A stretch of 64,000 nucleotides of DNA from Micromonospora trifolii (GTDB lineage: Bacteria > Actinomycetota > Actinomycetes > Mycobacteriales > Micromonosporaceae): positions 1-64,000 of the forward strand of contig NZ_JAKKFD010000041.1 in the NCBI RefSeq assembly GCF_022229005.1, read 5' to 3'. Below are positions 8,769-16,121 of the stretch, piece by piece. The notes below the pieces were generated by a model that made no database searches, was not told the origin of the DNA, and saw only the letters and a list, made by a program, of their open reading frames with translations. Position 1 is the stretch's first letter, and every line of letters begins with the position of its first letter. Both the position numbers and the translations under genes were made by a program.

Positions 8769-8798
8769 GGCCGCCGGCCGGCTTCTCGACCGGCGGCC
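8769..8798. terminator. Hairpin downstream of the VOC gene
   Basis: A perfect 9-bp stem GGCCGCCGG / CCGGCGGCC encloses a 12-nt loop, 28 bp after the stop codon of the VOC gene. There is no U-tract, as is common for actinomycete terminators. Confidence 0.45.
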
Positions 8799-8885
8799 GC
8801 GGGATGCCCGCCGCTGCAGCGGCTGTGGCATCGTCGCCGATTTTCCCTCAGCAGCGAAGATTAAGCGCGGGCGAGCCGCTGTCGA

Positions 8886-9023
8886 CTACCGTCCGGCGAT
8901 GTCGGCGGTGCGTTCCACCATCGCTTGGGCGACCTCGCGGACCGTGCGGTTGGCGTCGCGCGCCATCGTCGCCAGGCCGGCGAGGGCCTGCTCGGGAGTG
9001 CAGCGCCGCTCGCCCATGATGAC
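8886..9023 (-). pseudogene. Remnant of an ANTAR domain
   Basis: On the minus strand this stretch reads MGERRCTPEQALAG followed by NRTVREVAQAMVERT and a stop. It closely matches the C-terminal ANTAR half of the intact gene at 9205-9918 (MGERRCTPEQAFAI...NRKVRDVASAMVENT). No GAF domain or start precedes it: upstream codons in that frame (to 9392) are antisense to the next gene and look unlike a protein. It is best read as the eroded 3' end of a former GAF-ANTAR paralogue in opposite orientation. Confidence 0.7.
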
Positions 9024-9204
9024 AGCGGACGTTCCGGTACGGGTAGGCTGGAGACCTGTGGCACGGCGCCTTCGATGGGCGCCGTCGAGACCAGCGTCAA
9101 GAAGCGGCGCGGATCCCGGACTCCGCCTGCGGAGTCCTGCAGCGATCCGCGCACCCCACCCCAGGTTTCTGGTGGTGGTACGCGCCCTCGTTAAGGACGC
9201 TTTG

Positions 9205-9918
9205 ATGACGCACGTCGAACCCATGGACCCGCATGAGGCGTTCGCCGAGCTCGGCCGAATCCGGCTCGCCGACGTTGACCTCGACGCCCTGCTGGCCAAG
9301 ATCGCGCAGCTGGCCAAGCGCACGATCCCCGGGGCCAGTGAGGTCAGCGTCACCCTGCTGCACGACAACAAGCCGCAGACCGCCGCGTTCACCGGCGAGC
9401 TCGCCCTCCTTCTCGACGAGAAGCAGTACGAACGTGGCTACGGCCCGTGTCTGCAGGCCGCCGAGAGCACCTCCAGCCTGATCGTGCCGGACACCGGCAC
9501 CGAGCAGCGGTGGCCCGGCTGGGCCGACACCGCCGCCAAGGCCGGCGCGCACAGCTCCCTGTCGGTCGGGCTGCCCGTGCACGAGCACGTCACCGGCGCG
9601 CTGAACATCTACGCCACCGCACCGAACGCCTTCGACGACGACGCGATCGCTATCGCTCAGACGTTCGCCGGGTTCGCCGCCGTCGGCCTGGCCAACGCCC
9701 ACCTGTACGAGACCCAGGCCACCCTGGCCGGGCACATGCAGAAGGCGATGGAGAACCGCGCCGTCATCGAACAGGCCAAAGGCATCATCATGGGCGAGCG
9801 CCGTTGCACCCCCGAGCAGGCCTTCGCCATCCTGAGCAAACTGTCGCAGGACAGCAACCGCAAGGTGCGCGACGTCGCCTCGGCGATGGTCGAGAACACA
9901 CGCCGCCCACAGCGGTAG
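9205..9918 (+). CDS. GAF and ANTAR domain-containing antiterminator
   Basis: This 237-residue protein has a GAF domain (about 20-165, with YERGYGPCLQAAES) and an ANTAR domain (about 175-232, core NRAVIEQAKGIIMGERR). The ATG at 9205 follows AAGGAC by 6 nt. The longer open frame back to 8767 includes non-coding sequence and the antisense ANTAR remnant, so it was rejected. It is probably monocistronic, with two small unassigned genes downstream. The function is inferred from the family: signal-controlled RNA antitermination. Confidence 0.9.
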   Translation: MTHVEPMDPHEAFAELGRIRLADVDLDALLAKIAQLAKRTIPGASEVSVTLLHDNKPQTAAFTGELALLLDEKQYERGYGPCLQAAESTSSLIVPDTGTEQRWPGWADTAAKAGAHSSLSVGLPVHEHVTGALNIYATAPNAFDDDAIAIAQTFAGFAAVGLANAHLYETQATLAGHMQKAMENRAVIEQAKGIIMGERRCTPEQAFAILSKLSQDSNRKVRDVASAMVENTRRPQR

Positions 9919-10026
9919 CAGACCGTTGGCGGTGTACCCGACACCGTCCGCAGGGCCAGCGGGCTTCCACCAACGGCAGCACCGGCGGGACCGTTTGCTG
10001 GTGGACCCGGAGGGCAGGGGGAATCC

Positions 10027-10209
10027 ATGACGACGCCTGAGCAGAGTCAGCAGGAGAGAGCCCTCGAGACCGGCGCTGTGTATCAGGACGCCGAGGGGCG
10101 CCGAACGACGGATCCCGGCTCCGGGGCTGCGCACGCCGACAGCGAGGCCGACCGCAACGCGGAGCACCTGAGGCGGGGAGAGGTCGGCCCGCGCGTCCCG
10201 GAGGAGTAG
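10027..10209 (+). CDS. Small acidic protein of unknown function
   Basis: A 60-residue open frame beginning at ATG 10027, just after GGGGGAATCC, a good ribosome binding site. The product is hydrophilic and rich in Glu, Asp, Arg and Gln, with no transmembrane segment, and is probably disordered. No family is recognised. It is followed 71 bp later by a second small acidic gene in the same direction, and the two may be co-transcribed. Confidence 0.5.
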   Translation: MTTPEQSQQERALETGAVYQDAEGRRTTDPGSGAAHADSEADRNAEHLRRGEVGPRVPEE

Positions 10210-10280
10210 CGGGCCGGGGTGTGTGGACACCACCTCGGGGTAGCGGTAGGGGACGAGCAGAAACCCCCGAGGAGGACGAG

Positions 10281-10517
10281 ATGACCGATCCCAGGTACAT
10301 ACCGGTCGGACTGGCCGCCGCCGGACGGCTGATCGACGACGAGGGCGCGGGCGCCGTTCCGGCCGGGGAGATCGTCGGCGCGGACGACGCGAAGGCGGAC
10401 GCCGTCCGGACCGGTGCCGACGTGGACCTGTCCCACGCGACCCGCGACGGCGACGGCATCCCGACCGGGGCGGCGGACGCCGAGGCCGACCGTGACAGAG
10501 CCGCCGGCGGCGAGTGA
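10281..10517 (+). CDS. Small acidic protein of unknown function
   Basis: A 78-residue open frame at ATG 10281, preceded by GAGGAGGACGAG, a strong Shine-Dalgarno sequence. The product starts MTDPRYIPVGLAAAGRLI and continues as an Asp/Ala/Gly-rich, highly acidic tail without cysteines or membrane segments. It is probably disordered in part. No family is recognised. The good start signal and codon-position GC pattern support a real gene. Confidence 0.55.
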   Translation: MTDPRYIPVGLAAAGRLIDDEGAGAVPAGEIVGADDAKADAVRTGADVDLSHATRDGDGIPTGAADAEADRDRAAGGE

Positions 10518-10538
10518 TCCGACGAGGCGCCAGTTGGC

Positions 10539-10568
10539 CCGCCCCGCCGCCTCTCGGCGGCGGGGCGG
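10539..10568. terminator. Strong bidirectional hairpin terminator
   Basis: A perfect 13-bp G+C stem (CCGCCCCGCCGCC and its complement) with a TCTC loop lies between the stop codons of convergent genes (10517 on plus, 10618 on minus). Confidence 0.75.
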
Positions 10569-10617
10569 CTCGCGTTTCAGACCTGTCAACCGGCCCGCAC
10601 CGGCCCCTGGGGACAGG

Positions 10618-11916
10618 TCAGCGGTGGGCGAGTTCCGGGGTGGCGGTGTCCAGGGGAACGGCGGCGTCGGGCACCAGGCCGAGTTGCACGCTCGGCCGGG
10701 ATCCGATCGCGGCGAAGAGCCAGTCGGCGGCCGTGCGGGCGCGGTTGGCGGGCAGGGACAGCAGGTGGTAGCCGCGCGCCACGGCGCGAGCCGGTAGCCC
10801 GGACAGGGGTACGTGTAGAGGGTTCGCGGTGGCCTGCCACCCACCGAGGTCCACCACGAAGCCCAGGTCACGGTGGCGGTACTGGCGGCGTCGGCCGACC
10901 CCGTAGGAGGCGGCGATGTTGTCGGCGGCCAGCCGGCCCTGTCGCACAGCGTGCTGAGCGGTCATCGGGGTGATCTCACCGGGTCGGGCCGGGTCGGGTA
11001 CGGCGGCGGCGTCGCCGCAGGCCAGGATCTCCGGGTGACCGGGCACGCTCAGGTACTCGTCGACCGTGACCCGCCCGCGGGTCGTCGCCAGCCCGGTGGC
11101 CTCGACGAGCGGGTCGGGTCGTACTCCGACGCACCACACCAGGGTCCGGGACGGCAGGAACCGGCCGTCGGAGAGCTGAACCCCGTCGGCGGTGGCCTCG
11201 GTGACCGAGGTGCCCAGGCACACCTCGATCCCGCGCTCGCGCAGCACCCGCTCGGCTGCCCGCGACATCCGGGCGGCGAGGCCGGGCAGGACCCGGTCGG
11301 CGGTGTCCAGCAGTAACCAGCGTGGACGGATCCCGTCCAGCCGCGGGTGGTGGCGGACGATCTCGTCGGTGAACAGCTGCCCCTGGGCGGCGACCTCGGT
11401 GCCGGTGTAGCCGGCGCCGACCACGACGAAGGTGCAGCGTGCCTCCCGTTCGGTCGGGTCGTCGGTGGCGTCGGCCAGTTCGATCTGCTGGATCAGCCGC
11501 TCCCGCAGGTACACCGCTTCGGGGATGCCGCGGAAGCCGTGCGCGTGGTCGGCGACCCCGGGGATCGGTAGCAGTTTGTTGACGCTCCCGGCGGCCAGGA
11601 CGAGTCGGTGGTACGACAACCGGCTGGTGCGTCCTTCCGGGTCCACGTAGGAGAGGGCCCGCCCGTCGACGTCGATGCCGTCGACCTCGCCGAGGACCAC
11701 CCGTACCCCGGGCAGGGTGTCGGCCAGCGAAACGGTGACCCGGCGGGGGTCGAGCACGCCGCCGGAGACCTCCGGCAGCAGCGGCAGATACAGGAAGTAG
11801 TCGGTCGGGTTGACAAGCACCACGTCGGCGGCGCCTCGCGAGACGCGGGCCAGCCGACGCGCGGCGTGGAAGCCGGCGAATCCCGCGCCGACGATGACGA
11901 TCCTGGGTCGGGCCAT
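10618..11916 (-). CDS. NDH-2-like NAD(P)/FAD-dependent oxidoreductase
   Basis: A 432-residue flavoprotein with two Rossmann folds. The FAD site is at the N-terminus (IVIVGAGFAGFHAARRL), the NAD site near residue 165 (FVVVGAGYTGTEVAAQ), and a second FAD-binding patch reads EILACGDAAAVP. This fits type II NADH dehydrogenases, which pass electrons from NADH to quinone without pumping protons. There is no C-terminal membrane anchor, and the length is usual for the family. ATG 11916 follows GAGGGG. It is the last gene of a minus-strand block of redox and metal proteins. Sulfide:quinone-type activity cannot be excluded, but the catalytic cysteine pair of those enzymes is not apparent. Confidence 0.85.
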   Translation of the reverse strand: MARPRIVIVGAGFAGFHAARRLARVSRGAADVVLVNPTDYFLYLPLLPEVSGGVLDPRRVTVSLADTLPGVRVVLGEVDGIDVDGRALSYVDPEGRTSRLSYHRLVLAAGSVNKLLPIPGVADHAHGFRGIPEAVYLRERLIQQIELADATDDPTEREARCTFVVVGAGYTGTEVAAQGQLFTDEIVRHHPRLDGIRPRWLLLDTADRVLPGLAARMSRAAERVLRERGIEVCLGTSVTEATADGVQLSDGRFLPSRTLVWCVGVRPDPLVEATGLATTRGRVTVDEYLSVPGHPEILACGDAAAVPDPARPGEITPMTAQHAVRQGRLAADNIAASYGVGRRRQYRHRDLGFVVDLGGWQATANPLHVPLSGLPARAVARGYHLLSLPANRARTAADWLFAAIGSRPSVQLGLVPDAAVPLDTATPELAHR

Positions 11917-12083
11917 GACGGTTCCCCTCAACGGTCGACTGTCGTTCCTCGTCTCGTTCAGGTGGTAACCCCACGTTGGAGGCGGAAACGTCCGAATCCT
12001 GGAACCGGGTGCCGGCGGGCGCCGTTTGCGCCTCCTGTCGTCGGGAAGGCGGCCCTCGCTTGCCGGCACCCCCTGCCTGTTGC

Positions 12084-12491
12084 TCAGCTCATGGTGGCCA
12101 ACAGGTCCCGGCAGGCCCGCTCGCACGCCCGGCACGCCTCGGCGCAGACCCGGCAGTGTTCGTGCTTGTCGGCGTGAGCGGCACACTCGTCCCCGCACGA
12201 CTTGCAGGCGGTGGCGCACGCCTCCAGCAGACTGCGGCTGATGTTCGCGTCGTAGCCGGTGTGTCGGGACAGCACCCGAGCGGTGGTGGTGCAGATGTCG
12301 GCGCAGTCCAGGTCCGTGCGGATGCACGTGGTCAGCTCGGCGACCATGTCCTCGCTCAGGCAGGCGTCCGCGCACGCGGTGCAGGCCTGGGCACAGTCGT
12401 TGAGCGCGTCGATCGTCGCCGCCAGTTTCGCGCGGTCCAGGTTGATCGACTTGGGGTACGTCTCCAGCATTGCCATTGTGATGCTCGGCAT
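12084..12491 (-). CDS. Cys-rich four-helix copper-storage (Csp3/DUF326-like) protein
   Basis: A 135-residue, all-helical protein with 16 cysteines spaced mostly as CxxxC and CxxC (for example CAQACTACADAC and CRVCAEACRACERAC), plus His residues between them. This is the pattern of four-helix-bundle copper-storage proteins, which line their core with Cu(I)-thiolates. There is no signal peptide, which fits a cytosolic Csp3 type. ATG 12491 follows GAGAGAGG. It lies between the NDH-2-like gene and the helical partner of the molybdoenzyme, so the block joins redox enzymes with metal buffering. Copper binding is inferred from the family. Confidence 0.85.
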   Translation of the reverse strand: MPSITMAMLETYPKSINLDRAKLAATIDALNDCAQACTACADACLSEDMVAELTTCIRTDLDCADICTTTARVLSRHTGYDANISRSLLEACATACKSCGDECAAHADKHEHCRVCAEACRACERACRDLLATMS

Positions 12492-12616
12492 CAGGAATTC
12501 CTCTCTCTCGGTTCCTGATGCCCTACCCGAAGAGCCCCGGGACACACCGGGTGGGCGCCGGCGGCCCGACCGGAGGACCAGCGGGCCGGGGCGGCCGCCC
12601 GCCCTGGTTGGCGCCG

Positions 12617-13075
12617 TCAGTCGGCGACGACGAGTGCCTGGGGCGCGGCGGCCTTCATCCGGGTACGCAGCCACTTGAGCTGGATCGCGGTTTCTCCCTC
12701 GCAGCTTCGTACGACCGCGAGCAGTTCTTTGTCGCGGGCACCGTAGGCGGCCTGGCCGACGACGGTCCAGGTGATGTCGCACTCGGCGGCCATCAGGTAG
12801 AGGTCCTGGAGGTCCCGCAGGAGGCCGATGCCGCCGGTGCGGGTGCCGGTGAACAGTTGCGAGTGCAGCCGGTCGGGTTCGTCGGGGGCGTCCTCGGAGT
12901 AGCGGACGACGAACGGGTGCAGCTGTTCGGCGTGCGCGTCGCAGCGCTTCGCCTGCTGCTGGCAGAGGTGCTCGATGTCGGGTTCCTCGGCGTGCGCGTC
13001 GGCGACCTGCCGGAACGCGTCGGCCAGGTTGACCTGCGCGCGATGCAGGAGACCGAGGTAGTGGGCGAGGTTCAC
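12617..13075 (-). CDS. Helical protein of unknown function, partner of the molybdoenzyme
   Basis: A 152-residue, mostly helical protein with scattered His and Glu residues along the predicted helices (H5, H11, H28 and onwards) and no membrane segment. The spacing is suggestive of a ferritin-like or hemerythrin-like bundle, but no motif is conclusive. The GTG start at 13075 follows GGAAGGAG and lies 3 bp after the stop of the molybdoenzyme gene. Near-coupled translation suggests a functional link such as a chaperone or electron-transfer partner (inference). Confidence 0.7.
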   Translation of the reverse strand: MNLAHYLGLLHRAQVNLADAFRQVADAHAEEPDIEHLCQQQAKRCDAHAEQLHPFVVRYSEDAPDEPDRLHSQLFTGTRTGGIGLLRDLQDLYLMAAECDITWTVVGQAAYGARDKELLAVVRSCEGETAIQLKWLRTRMKAAAPQALVVAD

Positions 13076-13078
13076 GGC

Positions 13079-15514
13079 TCACTCCTTCCCGCTGGTGGCC
13101 TCGGCCGCCGGCCCACCAATTGTGGGCGGCACGTCAGCGTCCGCTGGTGGTGCGCTGCCGCCGACGGTCGGCGCCGGCGAGGGTACGCCCCTCCCGTCGG
13201 CGAGTTTCGTCACCGCGACGGCGGCGACCTTGAAGAGGGGCTGCTTGGACACCGGGTCCCAGGCGGTGATGGTCAGCTCGTTCGCCGCCCTCGGGGTGCG
13301 GTCGGCCGGGTCCTGGTCGAAGTAGCCGTAGTGGAACGGAAGGAAGACCACGCCGGGGCGGATGCCGCAGAGCCGGGCGCGGGCCTGGATGGCGCCGCGC
13401 GTCGAGGAGACGCCGACCAGGTCGCCCTCGGCGATGCCGAACCGGGCCGCGTCGGCGGGGTTGAGCTCCACCCACACGTCCGGTGCCGCCTGGTTGAGTT
13501 GCGGGGCGCGGCCGGTCTTGGTGCGGGTGTGGAACTGGTAGACGGTGCGGCCGGTGGTGAGGAGCAGCGGATGCTCGTCGTCGGGCACCTCGGGTGAGGG
13601 TTGGTACTCGACGGTGTGCAGGAACGCCCGCCCGTCCGGTTCCTTGGCCCGGTATTCCGCCTCGGTGAACTCCGCGCCGGTGGCCAGGTCATGACCGTAC
13701 GTCTCGCAGTAGTCGGGGTCGGTATGGAAGTGTCCGTCGGTGTAGAGACGCTCGGTGCCGTCGGGATGCTCGTCGGTGCAGGGCCACTGGATGCCCGAGC
13801 CGCCGCGCAGCTTCTCGTAGGTGATGGCGGTGTAGTCACACGGCCGGCCCCGGGAACACTCCTTCCACGCCTCGAACACCTCCTCCGGCCCGCTCCAGTC
13901 GATCAGTGGCTGGCCGTCGCGGTTGCGGAAGTCCATCCGGCGGGCGTAGTCGAGGAAGATGTCCAGGTCCGGGCGGGCCTCCCCGGGCGGCTCGACGGCC
14001 TTGTCGGAGATGTGCACGGTCCGGTCGACGCTGGTGAACGTGCCGGTCTTCTCGCCCCAGGTGGCGGCGGGCAGCACGACGTCGGCCAGCTCGGCGGTCT
14101 CGGTGAGGAAGAGGTCCTGAACCACCACGAACAGCTCCGGCCGGGTCAGGATCTGCCGGATCCGGTGCAGCTCCGGCAGTGAGACGGCCGGGTTGGTGGC
14201 GGAGATCCAGAGCAGTTTGATCGAGCCCTGCTCGGCGTACCGGAAGATCTGCATGGCGTGCGTCGGCGGCGCCCAGTGCGGAATGGTGTCCACGTCCACG
14301 TTCCACAGCCGGGCCAACTCCTCGACGTGCCGCTCGTTGTCCCAGTTGCGCAGGCCGGGCAGGTCGCCGTCGGCGCCGGTCTCCCGGTTGTTCTGGGCGG
14401 TGGGCTGGCCGTTCATCTGGTAGATCCCGGCGCCGGGCCGGCCGATCATCCCGCGAACCAGGTGCAGGTTGTTGACGGCGCAGGCGGCGGCGGTGGCCTG
14501 GTTCGACTGGTAGAAGCCCTGCAACACTGTCGACAGCAACCGCTGCGAGGTGCCGACCAGTTCGGCGGCCCGCTCCACATCGGCGGCCGGAACGCCGCAG
14601 ATGTCGGCGACCCGTTGAGGCGGGTAGCCGTCGACGATCCGGCACAGCTCCTCGAAGCCCAGGGTATGCGCGTCGACGTAGTCGTTGTCGTACCAGCCGC
14701 GCCGAATGATCTCCCGGAGCAGCCCGTTCATCAGGGCAACGTTGGTGCCGTTGCGCACCGCCAGGTGCAGATCGGCCTCCCGGGCGACCGGGGTGGCGCG
14801 CGGGTCCACCGCCAGCATCGCCGGTGGGTTGGGGCCACGGCGTCGGTCCAGCATCCGCATCCACAGCACCGTCTGCGTCTCGGCGACGTTGTGACCCCAC
14901 AGCGCGATCGCGTCGCAGTGGTCCACGTCGGTGTACGAGCCGGGCTGCCCGTCGGTGCCGAAGCTCGCCTTCATCGACGCCGCCGCGGTGGCAGTGCACA
15001 GCCGGGTGTTCCCGTCCATGTGCGGCGTGCCCAGACCGGCCTTACCGATCACACCGAGCGTGTAGTACTCCTCCAGGAACAGTTGCCCGCTGGTGTAGAA
15101 GCCGAAGTGCCCCCACCCACCCGGCCCGTCGAGGAGCTCCTTCGACCGGGCCACGATCCGGCCCATCGCGGTGTCCCAGTCCGCCTCGACCAGGCGGCCG
15201 CCGTCGCGGACCAGCGGTCGGGTCAACCGGTCCGGGCTGTGGTTGGCCTGCCAGCCGTACAGGTCCTTCGGGTCGACCCGACCCCGGTTGATCCGGTCCA
15301 CGGCCCGCCCGCGCACCCCGACGATCCGCCCGTCGGCGACGCCGATGTCCAGCGCGTCGCCGTTGGAGTGCAGCACCGACGCGGACTGCACCCACCGGTC
15401 CACGTCGGCATCGCCCCGGCCGTCGGCCAGGTACCGGTCCACCCGCACCGGCCACTGCTGCCCCGGCCCGTACGGGGTCCGCTCACCCCACGGGTCGGCG
15501 ATCCGGTCCACCAC
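13079..15514 (-). CDS. Nas/Nap-like molybdopterin oxidoreductase without the Fe-S cysteines
   Basis: An 811-residue catalytic subunit of the bis-MGD molybdoenzyme family. Its closest recognisable pattern is that of assimilatory nitrate reductases: TSGQLFLEEYY, then NTRLCTATA with Cys173 as the probable Mo ligand, and a C-terminal MGD-binding domain (about 680-790). Family members normally bind a [4Fe-4S] cluster at an N-terminal C-x2-C-x3-C-x27-C motif. Here the same spacing reads S46-x2-H49-x3-D53-x27-D81, so every cysteine is replaced. The surrounding residues (GVADGRIVGVRGR) are intact, which argues against a frameshift. The GTG start at 15514 follows GAAGGAGG. It overlaps the HPP gene by 32 bp. 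It is translated next to a small helical protein. The substrate is uncertain. Confidence 0.85.
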   Translation of the reverse strand: MVDRIADPWGERTPYGPGQQWPVRVDRYLADGRGDADVDRWVQSASVLHSNGDALDIGVADGRIVGVRGRAVDRINRGRVDPKDLYGWQANHSPDRLTRPLVRDGGRLVEADWDTAMGRIVARSKELLDGPGGWGHFGFYTSGQLFLEEYYTLGVIGKAGLGTPHMDGNTRLCTATAAASMKASFGTDGQPGSYTDVDHCDAIALWGHNVAETQTVLWMRMLDRRRGPNPPAMLAVDPRATPVAREADLHLAVRNGTNVALMNGLLREIIRRGWYDNDYVDAHTLGFEELCRIVDGYPPQRVADICGVPAADVERAAELVGTSQRLLSTVLQGFYQSNQATAAACAVNNLHLVRGMIGRPGAGIYQMNGQPTAQNNRETGADGDLPGLRNWDNERHVEELARLWNVDVDTIPHWAPPTHAMQIFRYAEQGSIKLLWISATNPAVSLPELHRIRQILTRPELFVVVQDLFLTETAELADVVLPAATWGEKTGTFTSVDRTVHISDKAVEPPGEARPDLDIFLDYARRMDFRNRDGQPLIDWSGPEEVFEAWKECSRGRPCDYTAITYEKLRGGSGIQWPCTDEHPDGTERLYTDGHFHTDPDYCETYGHDLATGAEFTEAEYRAKEPDGRAFLHTVEYQPSPEVPDDEHPLLLTTGRTVYQFHTRTKTGRAPQLNQAAPDVWVELNPADAARFGIAEGDLVGVSSTRGAIQARARLCGIRPGVVFLPFHYGYFDQDPADRTPRAANELTITAWDPVSKQPLFKVAAVAVTKLADGRGVPSPAPTVGGSAPPADADVPPTIGGPAAEATSGKE

Positions 15515-16040
15515 GATGTCCTCCTTCCGGTGACGGCGCAGTGGCCGCCCACAGCGGCATCGGTCGGCCCGACACCCGTCCGTAGAGCCAGTCGACGACC
15601 GTGACCAGCACCACCGCGCCGGCCGCGACGAGCAACTGGGTCGGGGTACGCAACAGGCCCAGGCTCACGATCAGTGTGGTCGCGCCCGCCGGAGCGTGCG
15701 ACGCCTTCAGCAGCACCAGCACCGACGCGGTCACCGCCAGCGACCCGGCCACCGCCACGATCCTCAACCCGGTCACCCCCTCCTGGAGCGCCGAGGGTTC
15801 GTCGGCAAGCCCGCAGGCCACCAGGAACAGGTAACCGGCCAGCAGGGCCACCCCGTGCCCGATGAACGTGTTGCGCGGCGAAGACTCCGGCGACGCCGGC
15901 TTCTCCACATGCAACATCACCGCCGGCCCCAGGCTGGGGAACAGCCACGGCTGGTGCGTGACGAGTGCGACCAGCCCGGCGAGCACCACCGCCAGCGCGC
16001 CGCCCGCGAAGGCGTGCGCGGAGCGCCCCGCTCGGCCCAT
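15483..16040 (-). CDS. HPP-family integral membrane protein
   Basis: A protein of about 185 residues with four to five hydrophobic helices and the family signature PSLGPAVMLHVEKPASPESSPRN (shown here in part: PSLGP and SPRN). HPP proteins have been linked to nitrite transport in cyanobacteria and chloroplasts (established knowledge). Overlap with the downstream Nas-like oxidoreductase makes a nitrogen-oxide role attractive, but this is inference. The start is at ATG 16040, preceded by GGGGGAG. An upstream ATG at 16109 would add 23 residues and has a poorer ribosome site. Confidence 0.82.
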   Translation of the reverse strand: MGRAGRSAHAFAGGALAVVLAGLVALVTHQPWLFPSLGPAVMLHVEKPASPESSPRNTFIGHGVALLAGYLFLVACGLADEPSALQEGVTGLRIVAVAGSLAVTASVLVLLKASHAPAGATTLIVSLGLLRTPTQLLVAAGAVVLVTVVDWLYGRVSGRPMPLWAATAPSPEGGHRGGPDRRPVG

Positions 16041-16121
16041 CACGCTCCCCCTGTCGCTCGTGCCGCTCCGCGCTTGCTCGGGGACCTTTTCCCGAGTCTT
16101 GTTCGTCATGCCTGCCCGGTG

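Noticed and set aside
8767..9204. N-terminal extension of the third GAF-ANTAR protein
   Set aside because: It is open only because of G+C content. It overlaps an antisense ANTAR remnant, and a good ribosome site precedes ATG 9205.
14258..15604. 448-codon plus-strand open frame
   Set aside because: It is antisense to the molybdoenzyme, with low-complexity Arg/Val/Gly/Pro content and no motif.
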